Virus record (IMG/VR): IMGVR_UViG_3300029319_000528
Span: 1-23,501 of that record
Length of the DNA: 23,501 nucleotides
Direction: 5' to 3' (one strand)
Source: a virus
Shown: positions 18,501-22,708 of the stretch, piece after piece
Layout: every line of letters begins with the position of its first letter
How positions within the stretch are numbered: the stretch's first letter is position 1
Made by a program: the position numbers and the translations under genes
The notes under the pieces: model-generated
The model's database searches: none
Told to the model about the DNA's origin: nothing
Seen by the model: only the letters and a program-made list of their open reading frames with translations

Positions 18501-19567
18501 TGTTCAAAGCTTCAACAGGTGCTTTAGTGTTCAATGAAGTCGACTATGGTGCAGTTGCATTAGGAGATTCAAGCACAGATGATTCGTCCACAACACCTAT
18601 TGTTCCTGGCACATTTATTGATCTTGGAGCAATCACAAGTGCCGCTACATCAATTATAGATCGTGGATCGATTGTAAATGATGCATCAATAGCAGACATT
18701 TCGGAAAAAACATACGTGTTAGATTTTGTTCCTACTAATTCTGATTATGTGTTTGTGGCACTGAACAAAAATTATCTAACAGCCAATATAGATTTTAGAG
18801 TTGAAGGCAACAAAGTTATTATTCCTAGAATAGCTCCAAGTACAACTGATGTTGTCACAGTCCATTATTTGGCAGAAAATACTATCAGTCAAAATGCAAT
18901 AGGATACAGAATATTTAAAGATATTTTGAACAGATATCATTATAGAAGAATAAGTGAAACACATTCTACAGTGTTGACACAAACTTTAAATGTCAACGAC
19001 ACTGAGATACAGGTTAGCAATACAAGTGTGTTACCTACACCAGATATTGCAAACAATGTCCCTGGCGTAATATTCATTGGTAAAGAAAGGATTGCGTACT
19101 TCGAAAAAGATGGCAACACTCTGAAAAGATTGTTTAGAGGTACATTAGGAACTGGCGTTCAAACTCATGTTGGTGGCACCCGTGTAGTTGATGCATCTAA
19201 AATTCAAGAAATACCATATGAAGATACGACGACAATGAATCGTCATACTGGCGATGGTTCAACAGTGTTCTTCGGAACAACGTTCACCCCAAGTGATAAA
19301 AATCAATTAGTAGTTGAGGTTGGTGGCGAAACGACAACTGCATATTCACTTGGGGGTGATTCGAGTCAAGGCATACAGTTTGACACTGCTCCAGCGTCAG
19401 GCGTATTTGTTAGAATATATCTTAAAACTGGATCTATATGGTACACAGCTGGCACAGCAGATGATTCAAGCACAGCGGCAGATGGCTTAGGTTTACAACA
19501 ATCTAATACGGCCCAAGCAAAATTCCTTAAAGAAGAAACAACTAATATTGATTTAATTTTAGTTTAA
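6566..19567 (+). CDS. Giant 4333-aa modular baseplate / tail structural protein
   Basis: The gene starts one base after the gp6 stop, with a weak AGGA 10 nt upstream. Residues 1-160 begin with LLPAIFQTPKNTDFLEATLD and carry PPIDADKFVNYREYYWMP, a region I associate with large virion proteins of T4-like marine phages. Modules in order: cupredoxin-like domain (168-261); YFTISRQSPDRNAWSRSNRW region (about 365-385); Trp-rich block (about 1110-1270); two CBM5/12-like modules (about 1435-1480 and 1690-1740); seven FG-GAP-like repeats (about 2090-2690) with inserts; GLENRPRQTMFKDR region (about 2980); Gly-rich repeat (about 3340-3420); a third CBM-like module (from 3451); and several DGST-type beta modules to the end. 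No signal peptide or membrane segment is apparent. It sits where T4 has gene 7 and may do part of that job at the wedge periphery while also binding glycans; this is inference. A single open frame of 13 kb with no interruption argues that it is functional. Confidence 0.88.
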   Translation: MGKSTRKTQTLLPAIFQTPKNTDFLEATLDQLIEPTKVQKLSQFVGRTTEANYKIDDGYVPELSEDRKNYQLEPATVYKSDGQTVDFAVPYIDLINEINASGGNYSKHDRMLSNQTYSYAPPIDADKFVNYREYYWMPLGLSPIRLSPGTPGARVGFDVVNNAAGGYQFSHKSISNPDIIVYKGNTYDFKINAYGHPFWIKSQYGTGTDFAISTELVTNNGAQEGTVTLKVPASDSSTNHPNVLYYQCQNHIAMKGRIIIRDLADELFDVEENLIGATAFTDYTGLVASNGQVVTLSTDVSETHQNKTYYIEGVGTDIDLIPETEIRTYGDWAQELGAIWDEDGLEGWDTTGFDNSTGQLVKTDYFTISRQSPDRNAWSRSNRWFHKSVIEESNKRNNYAVNLKEADRAKRPIIEFQSGLNLYNHGTSHRVIDVLDTTTTDALSLVAGTSGFIADTTLLREGDKVVFTADPVENNKIFTVRYLALDSSTAVENIDNVQRIHLQLEDDSTVIADGTAVVAKRGNANKGQTYYYTRSTGEWTKAQQKTGVNQAPLFDVFNTSGISIGNLDTYVSTNFTGNTVFAINTDEQGTADTVYGQNVLYSRLGLLSDIQVKDSYNDSTFSYVSGSATVTEDVKQHFMRRTNRLGEHTYITNYAKSGTAVKQRVVQQYTADKNQTDYEVSSFAKPSDLSDLNVQVYVNGIKTTEFSTVSGTDSKLFVRLDTASAQDDIVTIKSHSTTGTRTSQGYYEVAVAAEKNPLNESISLFTVGDIKEHYVSALNNLDTVTGTQIGSNNTKDLPAVFENGTTILQHEGSFPLASLFARDNDVNLVDAWRQTGSHYEQFKANILRQSEKLVSGDIARDNLDAILEVINANKNSAMAYYDSDMLAYGTDKTQLKYTVVDSSVQYYPITTEFDLDSLSTKAIYVYVNDVQLIHGKDYNFVGVDDSANFTGIEVMASLAKDDVIKIEEYVSTDGNFVPPTPAKLGLAPAYEPTLSFDNTYQADDSTTNGVKVLLGHDGSKMIAFNDFRDEIMLEFEKRIYNNIKVNHDVSMSDIAFGRFKTNEYTRTELLNIFARDFYYWSGVNGVDYTTNDVYTGENAFTWNYTDFSKTINRSTDTDPLPGHWRGAYLEYYGTTSPHTKPWEMFDFSVKPSWWDDEYGPAPYTAGNATLWDHVKRGQIARGSRAGTYERYARPDIYTAIPVNDNGDLLDPGTAGLLADDTVNSLNKTKNWIYGDLGPAEHAWRFSSSWRFAEQIAHFLSHPVKYAGLFFDVSRQSKNIINHTVYDGKYRTSPNNFTLPGTDQTAGYINIIADYLKGTGVDVINALKVRLDNLSVQLVYKMAGYTNKDNLEVKLGSSSPLSSSQSVFAPKENYDLVVHKSAPSSVVNYSGVIVEKSTNGYKVSGYSNFDRAFTIFPAIVNNDYADIAVGQTTESFTEWQGGGFYNIGSIVRNEGKYYRAKKAISSSQTFVEGNWDLIGSALPLKGGTKVRKYKSYSPVAATVPYGTEYRTVQDLANFIYGYEKHLQGKGFVFDEFSTDLNLTMDWDLSAKEILFWTTQNWANGSVLSVSPASSVLKHTKKDSIGDDLVQGDKFYTVLQQDGLPIQPKNLRVRRTDGEFIIETNPAEDGIYNADIRPVQKEHLLILDNETSFKDVIYDRILGTRQVRLKLVGFKTADWQGDLYAPGFIIDRALVKDWTEYTDYKIGDVVSYQGNTYAATVNHASTNTFDPSKFVNKPTPTNDILNNLDNKAESFRDFYSLDTENFDAEQQRYAQHLIGYQKRDYLVNLGFEEQTQYKLYQGFIKDKGTSKVVDRFRLPNQKGQSKTFDLFEEWMFRVGEYGGHRTLTQFAYPVSDSTHKELQYVYELTASTKDDTETVINVADTELNKRPYNLPSTKFGTYTYDSSNYPASILKLGTAGYPQTEQVDFTVWAIDDLFNLDVSTFEEGTLIWVANTASGSWDVLRVNTLKTPILDYKQFDDKVQFETRDQHGLVAGDILAVMDFSGQAEGVYRLEEPFDSTDTSTKFSITFTDSLDSVATQGTLAKLQSVRINDFDDISTITPPKGWQVDDYVYVDNNYETNDGLWQVYKRDALGNFEVQGSLTLNSDLSDAKADDENFGHDLTLSNDGKWMAVGSPNKNRVLIYNRPTLNEAIINYQQLTPDLANSAADDLFGNAVDISTDGTTLLIGCPQTSDIVKMTSVSLDSTRTLSRGTDVTGAVTGATGKILRYEEGESQDVFHIKVTAGTDFADSALNAFDSSSVTVVDAITDGDRTNQGTVYVVTRNVDQLYATRENIVSPVLAQGEKFGHAVAISENSEWIAVGAPGGPNDSTFANRGSVYVYRQIQDSSSASASYIYQQTLTPGDDEEEKDDSANQEQQFGDVVKISGDGNTIVVGAKLHDDSSVTDAGRVYVFRKLNDTFVKVEEFGPTVARNETRFGEAIDISADGGDLLIGSPREKDTVSEEGIVYHYTNNVSNHVADGSTTAFVPSFTVDKYTRLYVSSDVNQYKFDDSSTTLSYHVNESTNTVTLSSAPALNEKIVIQQYKFQSKIKGSPVEVGARFGSQIAVYNDQLAVYSSSGLTTRKTTFDKFRLDSSSTARNETTFDNKGTTFSSDVQDTGNVQMFKKYSDTFIHNETLTNNSAASNDSFGEALAVSDRYVYVAAPDREILVNNDSSTRENAGEVFIYEKTGTIDYWNVDVKQPNLVNPFLLRKSFLYTRGNNTLVQDMPRIDPVKDLLFTDVEQNIKFKVPFDPADYNSWNDEHVGEVWLDTTQLKFLWYEQGDYNYKLKNWGKVHPSATVSVKEWVKSLLTPTQWNAQSSTSEGQQEGFTGTANDVFATQQVFDDRTNGFETYYYYWVEESTTLPNVDTRSLTTSQIANAIRDPKSFAENYSAVVGQDAILLSIQPSVLTNKNLAFHIENTTDVDFIEPHVEYQLVAEGDDDITINADLVAKMEDSFIGFDKFGRSVPDLTFPDDMRYGLENRPRQTMFKDRIGALKGIVEFANDRLLDQPYATQVDLTLFNQKDPIPNILLGEYDRAVDTEIDIEYINTETLSAGFKVLVEFDSLAEGWVIYEYDGATFSRVRTQTYDTTRYWSLADYYVTGYSASTVPDIIVADEKGKKELAAPTAGTVVKVRSSYNGKFRLYVKTAQGYDVVGIGDGTIQLSTGIYDLASVNAGFGGDAYDTKVYDEEAVQELRNILQGIQNFNQSSEFNYNELFFTAVKIALEQDSGVDWVVKSSFLKKNNIIESMPIGTEFELDNSDNVTKYFNEVLPFATKVRDDVNKYGILDTNEGDFTDFDNQTYWDTTKREYINPEVFPGDSTYYDVYENYPHKFYSDNYKYSIASIVVDDGGAGYTTPPDVSVAGGGGSGTVAKAVVIDGVVSSIQVTTVGTGYIETPTVVINGGGGAVTTEAKAHAVLSNSKIRKLNETIKFDRIASNHGLAGGPASIKTWTKDTVYSKGDNIRFGNEIYRVQNSFKSGATFDADVLQDDSTVSGDSSTVGSLNPLVLWNAADRIHAYYSPTTGMPGLIGDGSTVINAYAQLMTGLEYKGVRIQSPTFSTGEGYDQSNYDMTNYDKNTSDPDLTAEDLTDLDTVIDSKTFTTSLGTRAEDINVVGDAFISEYSANGPEELLPGGVYDTMDMKIFTRTTDGASIIQKRNHYGDGSTSTFSIPEPKAVDGVRVFINDQFKLQTTDYTIDYKNKTITFTSVPPLNSFIKIVCFQVSTDNLLANITREGDGSTVAFNINVTHNLIKQTYVLVNGVKTAITLSREVGKQTSTVTFSTAPADDAVIDMYFFDLDTSTKAFSEVETTEYTVATDSSETTLSLTTLPSSFGPFHHKVIVEGVAGTTSTNRYRLKPPQVKYYTGDGTTVIFLVPDEPQDSELATVANTEVYLNGVKQSPATYQLETTAELKSQINFSTAPASGDAIAIVMKVGMDYTVNEQGQLRLYNNWPDGSTIHNEKIFVTTFNNHDQMGMRTQVFKASTGALVFNEVDYGAVALGDSSTDDSSTTPIVPGTFIDLGAITSAATSIIDRGSIVNDASIADISEKTYVLDFVPTNSDYVFVALNKNYLTANIDFRVEGNKVIIPRIAPSTTDVVTVHYLAENTISQNAIGYRIFKDILNRYHYRRISETHSTVLTQTLNVNDTEIQVSNTSVLPTPDIANNVPGVIFIGKERIAYFEKDGNTLKRLFRGTLGTGVQTHVGGTRVVDASKIQEIPYEDTTTMNRHTGDGSTVFFGTTFTPSDKNQLVVEVGGETTTAYSLGGDSSQGIQFDTAPASGVFVRIYLKTGSIWYTAGTADDSSTAADGLGLQQSNTAQAKFLKEETTNIDLILV
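7067..7348 (+). other. Cupredoxin-like domain with complete type 1 copper ligand set
   Basis: Residues about 168-261 of the giant protein look like a cupredoxin beta-sandwich: strand GNTYDFKINAYGHPFWIKS, a middle hairpin, and then YYQCQNHIAMKGRIIIRD. His196, Cys248, His251 and Met254 are arranged as H...C-x2-H-x2-M, the amicyanin-type spacing of type 1 copper sites. The codons were checked at 7151, 7307, 7316 and 7325. Metal binding is inferred; the ligand pattern is seen directly. Confidence 0.65.
10868..11000 (+). other. CBM5/12-like module 1 in the giant protein
   Basis: Residues about 1435-1478 follow the small carbohydrate-binding module pattern: Trp (FTEWQGG), then FYNIGSIVRNEGKYYRAKKA, then a terminal GNWDLIG. 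The spacing of the aromatics fits chitin-binding-type CBM5/12 modules, which are common in phage tail proteins. The ligand is unknown. Confidence 0.5.
11642..11773 (+). other. CBM5/12-like module 2 in the giant protein
   Basis: Residues about 1693-1736 contain DWTEYTDYKIGDVVSYQGNT followed by YAATVNHASTNTFDPSKF. This is the best match of the three to the W...Y..GD.V.Y.G..Y.A pattern of CBM5/12. A role in attachment to host or particle glycans is plausible. Confidence 0.55.
12820..14632 (+). other. Seven FG-GAP-like repeats: predicted seven-bladed beta-propeller
   Basis: Seven FG-starting repeats occur at residues 2117, 2171, 2305, 2378, 2436, 2560 and 2647 of the giant protein (codons 12914, 13076, 13478, 13697, 13871, 14243, 14504). 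Examples are FGHAVAISENSEWIAVGAPG and FGDVVKISGDGNTIVVGAK, usually followed by a GxVYVY-type strand. This is the pattern of FG-GAP / integrin-alpha-type blades. Repeat 2 has an insert of about 75 residues before its GTVYVV strand, and a DGST-type module is inserted between repeats 5 and 6. The fold is inferred from repeat number and consensus. Confidence 0.7.
16591..16826 (+). other. Gly-rich GxGY/GGGG tandem module in the giant protein
   Basis: Residues about 3342-3420 hold two half-repeats: DDGGAGYTTPPDVSVAGGGG with VVIDGVVSSIQV, and then TTVGTGYIETPTVVINGGGG. This beta-hairpin-type repeat recurs in phage and bacterial surface proteins. Here only two units are present. The function is unknown. 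Confidence 0.55.
16907..17120 (+). other. CBM5/12-like module 3, with Ser/Asp insert, in the giant protein
   Basis: From Trp3451 the sequence reads WTKDTVYSKGDNIRFGNEIY, the same W...Y..GD...G..Y pattern as modules 1 and 2. A Ser/Asp/Thr-rich insert (DDSTVSGDSSTVGS) precedes the terminal LWN. It is the weakest of the three because of the insert. Confidence 0.4.
17540..19440 (+). repeat. C-terminal DGST-type beta modules of the giant protein
   Basis: At least four divergent modules begin with GDG(S/T)T near residues 3661, 3735, 3865 and 4229 (codons 17546, 17768, 18158, 19250). Each runs about 65-80 residues through a VxVNG strand and ends in a (T/S)xxPxxxxxI-type strand. Related modules appear at about 13997-14210 (inside the propeller) and, less clearly, near 8580-8790, 9270-9490 and 18700-18880. 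They are probably immunoglobulin-like or beta-sandwich spacers; identity between copies is low at both protein and DNA level. Confidence 0.6.
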
Positions 19568-21240
19568 ACCTGAATAAAAACTAAGCGAGAATGTGTTAGT
19601 AGATCGTCTACCATTGATCTACCAATTACTGCATTTGGATTGGCATCATTGTTTGCCATTGCATGACCGTCTGTGTTAGAAGTAACAAGAAGGTCGCCTT
19701 TGTTGACCGGTCCTGTAACCATACATTGTATTTTTCCTTTAAGAGCCACAGCAGGGCCTTCCTGATCAGCGTTCATTAGATACGCAGGTTTGTCGGATAC
19801 AACTCCTGCTATTTTAGTGTCATTTGCAGTGGTTGACTTTGTAACTTCTTTTGTTCCACCAAACACTAACACTGTACCAATTTCATATGCCATGTCTGCA
19901 TCATAACGCTCTGCCAAGTCAGCGTATTGTGCTGATGTTGCAGTTCCTGTAATCAGTCCTGACACACGTAAAGCATCATTTACAAGTATCTCTGTTGAAT
20001 CATGTGCGGACAATACCTGTGTTCTTATGTTTGTAATTGTAACCTCACTTGAATCTACTGATGTAATCTCATTAACTTGTAATGATCCTAATACTTCTAA
20101 GCCTTCATTTACTACAATATTTGTTGAGTCTGTTGACTCTATTTCTCGAACATCAAGCACTCCGCAAGTGATTGTGCCTGATGCATTCAAGTTTCTAAAT
20201 TCACTAGCATCTTTGTCAGCATTAACAACAACTGCTTTGTTGGCCGCTATTGTTCCATTTGTTATTCCATCTAGTTTTTCTAGATCAGTTTCATTCATGT
20301 CAGCTGATCCAATAATAAATGAACCAGTGGCTGTTACGTTTCTAAAATCACCTATGTCTTTGTTTGAATCAACAACTACTGCTTTGGATGCCGCAACTGT
20401 GCCTGCTGTGACGCCATCTATCGTTTCTAGTTCTGCCTCAACTATCTCAGCATCACCTATTGTAAATCCACTTGCTGTTACTACACCACTTGCTTCAACA
20501 GCTCCATCAATAGCGATTGTGGTTGAATCTTCTGCTCTTAAAGTTCCGGCTAACAATAGATCATCTGCTATTGTAATTCCTGTCGAATCGGATGATTGCA
20601 ATACGTTTACATTAATTGTATCACCACCGATAGTAGTGCCATTAGCAGTTATTGTTCCTGAAACTTCTAAACTTCCATCAACATTAAGTGTGGCAGAGTC
20701 TTCTGCACGTAAAGTTCCCGCCAACAATAAATCATCATTTATTGTAATACCTGTTGAGTCACTGCTTGTTAAAACATTTGTAGTGATTGTGTCAATAGTA
20801 AATGCTCCTGATACGCTTAATCCTCCATCTATACTAATAGTTGCAGAATCTTCTGCTCGTAATGTACCTGCTAAAAGTAAATCGTCTTTGATTGTTATGC
20901 CTGTCGAGTCTGTGGATGATATCTCATTAACTGTAATTTGGTTATCTAAATTAAATGTAATTGTATCACCTGTTACTGCTGATGTTAAACTTGTACCACC
21001 TAAAAACTTAATGTCAGATGTTCCTGGCGTCACTGTTAAACTGTTTGATGACGCATCTGAAAATGAGTGTGTGGTTGCCGTAAGTTCACTAAATGTAGCA
21101 ATTCTTGTACCGCCTGTTGTGGCGCCATCATGCACTCTGATTGTGTTAAGATCAGTATCTACAGTAACCTCTCCTGAGGCTCCTACAAATGAATTGTGGT
21201 CGTTTGTTGTGCCACGTCTAAATTGTACCTGAGTTGCCAT
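19564..21240 (-). CDS. Repeat-rich tail fibre, inverted relative to the baseplate genes
   Basis: This 558-aa protein has an N-terminus VQFRRGTTNDHNSFVGASGE followed by VDTDLNTIRVHDG, the short attachment-type domain found at the start of many phage fibres, including the Mtd family. Residues 100-260 hold three copies of DSTGITIxDDLLLAGTLRAE, and 271-355 hold two copies of an IDG/LDG repeat with ASKAVVV/ANKAVVV; both suggest a trimeric beta-helical shaft. The C-terminal region, YADLAERYDADMAYEIGTVL and KIAGVVSDKPAYLMN (about 439-489), is a conserved fibre-end domain in marine phages and vaguely resembles chaperone or peptidase G2-type tips. It is transcribed leftward from its own late promoter, converges with the giant gene and overlaps that gene's stop by four bases. 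It is probably a receptor-binding or shaft fibre. There is no reverse transcriptase or variable repeat nearby. Confidence 0.85.
   Translation of the reverse strand: MATQVQFRRGTTNDHNSFVGASGEVTVDTDLNTIRVHDGATTGGTRIATFSELTATTHSFSDASSNSLTVTPGTSDIKFLGGTSLTSAVTGDTITFNLDNQITVNEISSTDSTGITIKDDLLLAGTLRAEDSATISIDGGLSVSGAFTIDTITTNVLTSSDSTGITINDDLLLAGTLRAEDSATLNVDGSLEVSGTITANGTTIGGDTINVNVLQSSDSTGITIADDLLLAGTLRAEDSTTIAIDGAVEASGVVTASGFTIGDAEIVEAELETIDGVTAGTVAASKAVVVDSNKDIGDFRNVTATGSFIIGSADMNETDLEKLDGITNGTIAANKAVVVNADKDASEFRNLNASGTITCGVLDVREIESTDSTNIVVNEGLEVLGSLQVNEITSVDSSEVTITNIRTQVLSAHDSTEILVNDALRVSGLITGTATSAQYADLAERYDADMAYEIGTVLVFGGTKEVTKSTTANDTKIAGVVSDKPAYLMNADQEGPAVALKGKIQCMVTGPVNKGDLLVTSNTDGHAMANNDANPNAVIGRSMVDDLLTHSRLVFIQV
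20176..20430 (-). repeat. Two IDG/LDG fibre repeats
   Basis: Residues 271-306 and 320-355 of the inverted fibre repeat with a period of 49 residues: L-E-x-(I/L)-D-G-(V/I)-T-x-G-T, then A(S/N)KAVVV, then an FRN-containing end. This unit is common in phage fibre shafts. Confidence 0.75.
20525..20910 (-). repeat. Three 65-bp repeats in the inverted fibre gene
   Basis: Copies lie at 20525-20589, 20696-20760 and 20846-20910 and encode DSTGITIxDDLLLAGTLRAE plus flanks. They are offset by 171 and 150 bp. The protein copies are nearly identical while the DNA differs mainly at silent positions, so purifying selection on the shaft sequence is more likely than a very recent duplication. Confidence 0.8.
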
Positions 21241-21247
21241 ATGCAGT

Positions 21248-21255
21248 TATTTATA
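21248..21255 (-). promoter_or_regulatory. T4-type late promoter box, leftward
   Basis: On the minus strand this is an exact TATAAATA. With T4 geometry +1 would be 21242, leaving a two-base leader before the fibre ATG at 21240. No Shine-Dalgarno sequence is possible in that leader. Confidence 0.75.
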
Positions 21256-21257
21256 AC

Positions 21258-21265
21258 TATAAATA
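21258..21265 (+). promoter_or_regulatory. T4-type late promoter box, rightward
   Basis: This is an exact TATAAATA, two bases from the leftward box. With T4 geometry +1 would be 21271, giving a four-base leader before the ATG at 21275. It would drive the 219-aa structural gene and the paralogous pair behind it. Confidence 0.75.
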
Positions 21266-21274
21266 ACAGAGCAC

Positions 21275-21934
21275 ATGACAGATCAAGCTGACAATACGAT
21301 GCAAAAAAAGGACGATACAGTGAAAAAACCTGACGAAAAACAAGGACTTAACATTGAAGGTTACATCAAAATATTCGACCCTGAATCAGGCACTGTCTAC
21401 GTAGACAAAAAGAACGCAATACATTATGAAAATTTTTCAGTTGCACTAGCAAAGTCTATATCTAACAGAACTACAGGATTCATAGAAGAAATGCATTTTG
21501 GAAATGGTGGTACAACTGTAGATGCTACAGGCACAATCACATATTTGACACCAAATTCATCTGGGGACAATGCTAATCTTTACAACAAAACATATTCTAA
21601 AAGTATAAATGATACTTCGTCATTAAATTTAGATGCTTCAAGAAACAAAATTACAACAGCACACACAAATGGTACCACATACACAGATGTAATTGTTACA
21701 GCATTATTAGATTTTGGTGAGCCAGCTGGACAAAGTGCTTTTGATAACACAACAACTTTGAATGATACATTTGTGTTTGATGAAATAGGATTGTTTTCAT
21801 GGGAAGGATCAGCAGGTGAAGGTAATTTATTGACTCACGTCATATTTCACCCAGTGCAAAAATCATTAAACAGATTGATACAAATAGACTACACAATCAG
21901 GATACAAAGTTTGACTAATTTTGTGGATGTATAA
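21275..21934 (+). CDS. Virion structural protein of a T4-like marine phage type
   Basis: This 219-aa protein has a charged N-terminal tail (about 1-24, rich in Lys and Asp). The core starts at about residue 25 with NIEGYIKIFDPESGTVYVDK, followed by NAIHYENFSVALAKSISNRT and then FIEEMHFGNGGTTVD. I associate this core with structural proteins of T4-like cyanophages and pelagiphages. The middle is beta-rich and Thr/Asn-rich. The C-terminal HPVQKSLNRLIQIDYTIRIQ resembles closing strands of a virion or baseplate protein. The start is supported by the promoter immediately upstream; a second in-frame ATG (residue 9) is less likely because of its position. The next gene starts four bases after the stop. 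The exact location in the particle is not known to me. Confidence 0.7.
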   Translation: MTDQADNTMQKKDDTVKKPDEKQGLNIEGYIKIFDPESGTVYVDKKNAIHYENFSVALAKSISNRTTGFIEEMHFGNGGTTVDATGTITYLTPNSSGDNANLYNKTYSKSINDTSSLNLDASRNKITTAHTNGTTYTDVIVTALLDFGEPAGQSAFDNTTTLNDTFVFDEIGLFSWEGSAGEGNLLTHVIFHPVQKSLNRLIQIDYTIRIQSLTNFVDV

Positions 21935-21937
21935 CAT

Positions 21938-22708
21938 ATGTACACAATTAACAACACACGCGGAACAATATTAACAACAATAAATGATGGTGTGGTCGAT
22001 TCAACAACCACTGTGTCTTTGCCAGGTAGACAGTATCAAAACTATGGCGAATTAGTAAATGAAAACTTTATAAAACTTTTAGAAAATTCTGCAGGCACAA
22101 CTGCTCCAGGCAATCCATTAGAAGGAGAGCTTTGGTATGACACAACAAATTCGCAACTTAAAGTTAACAGAGGTGGTGACTCGTCATTAGCATTCTTAGC
22201 TCTTGCTACAACTGAAAATGGAGAAAGCAATATTACTATTGTAGGTGATGATTCAACCGGCACTGCTATTAATTTAGGTCAAGATTTTCAAATTGCTGGA
22301 GGTACAGGAATTTCCACTGCTGTAAGTGGCGATGTTTTAACTATCACTGCTGATGAGGATCAAATTGTAAACAGTTTAGAATCTTCAGATAGCACTGAAA
22401 TTATTGTCAAAGATTCTATGAGTGTGCAAGGAACAGTCACAGCAACCACAATAGATACTAATGAAATAAAATCTTCTGATTCAACTCAAATACAAATCAC
22501 AGACAGAGTAAGTATACATGAAATATTAAGTGTTGGAACGGTGCAAGTAAATGAAATAAATTCAACTGATTCTGCACAGGTTACAGTAGCAGATGGACTT
22601 ACTGTGACAGGCACTGTGGTCATGTTGGCAAATTTACCAACAAGTGATCCTGGCAATGCAGGACAATTATACAATGATTCAGGCACATTGAAAGTGAGTT
22701 CAGGATAA
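21938..22708 (+). CDS. Fibre-like structural protein, first of a tandem paralogous pair
   Basis: This 256-aa protein has an N-terminal domain (about 1-90) containing GRQYQNYGELVNENFIKLLE and NPLEGELWYDTTNSQLKV, a module typical of marine T4-like virion proteins. Residues 120-137 (GGTGISTAVSGDVLTI) and 148-225 (units such as ESSDSTEIIVKDSMSVQGTV and VNEINSTDSAQVTVADGLTV) form a beta-repeat shaft that resembles the inverted fibre at 19564-21240. The C-terminus, NLPTSDPGNAGQLYNDSGTL, is a frequent fibre ending. No clear Shine-Dalgarno sequence precedes the ATG; coupling to the upstream gene is likely. The stop overlaps the next start by TAATG. Confidence 0.75.
   Translation: MYTINNTRGTILTTINDGVVDSTTTVSLPGRQYQNYGELVNENFIKLLENSAGTTAPGNPLEGELWYDTTNSQLKVNRGGDSSLAFLALATTENGESNITIVGDDSTGTAINLGQDFQIAGGTGISTAVSGDVLTITADEDQIVNSLESSDSTEIIVKDSMSVQGTVTATTIDTNEIKSSDSTQIQITDRVSIHEILSVGTVQVNEINSTDSAQVTVADGLTVTGTVVMLANLPTSDPGNAGQLYNDSGTLKVSSG

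Larger units (their letters stand above)
21246..21267. repeat. Near-perfect palindrome formed by two divergent late promoters
   Basis: Ten-base arms GTTATTTATA (21246-21255) and TATAAATAAC (21258-21267) are exact reverse complements around a two-base AC centre. The palindrome covers almost the whole functional part of the 34-base gap between divergent genes. Confidence 0.9.

Noticed and set aside
19559-19584. Stem between the convergent genes as a bidirectional terminator
   Set aside because: Seven AT-rich pairs, a 12-base loop and no T-run on either side; too weak to call.
20027-21232. A 401-codon open frame on the plus strand antisense to the inverted fibre
   Set aside because: It mirrors the repeats of the fibre gene and its product is low-complexity (Ser/Val/Pro/Thr-rich) without any recognisable domain. 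It has no promoter or ribosome site, and the minus-strand protein has clear fibre motifs.
19564-21240. Diversity-generating retroelement target, suggested by the Mtd-like N-terminus
   Set aside because: There is no reverse transcriptase, template repeat or lectin-type variable C-terminus in the window; that N-terminal domain is widespread in ordinary fibres.
19564-21267. Fibre gene as an invertible (phase-variable) segment
   Set aside because: No invertase gene and no inverted recombination sites flanking the fibre were seen; the only clear palindrome is explained by the two promoter boxes.
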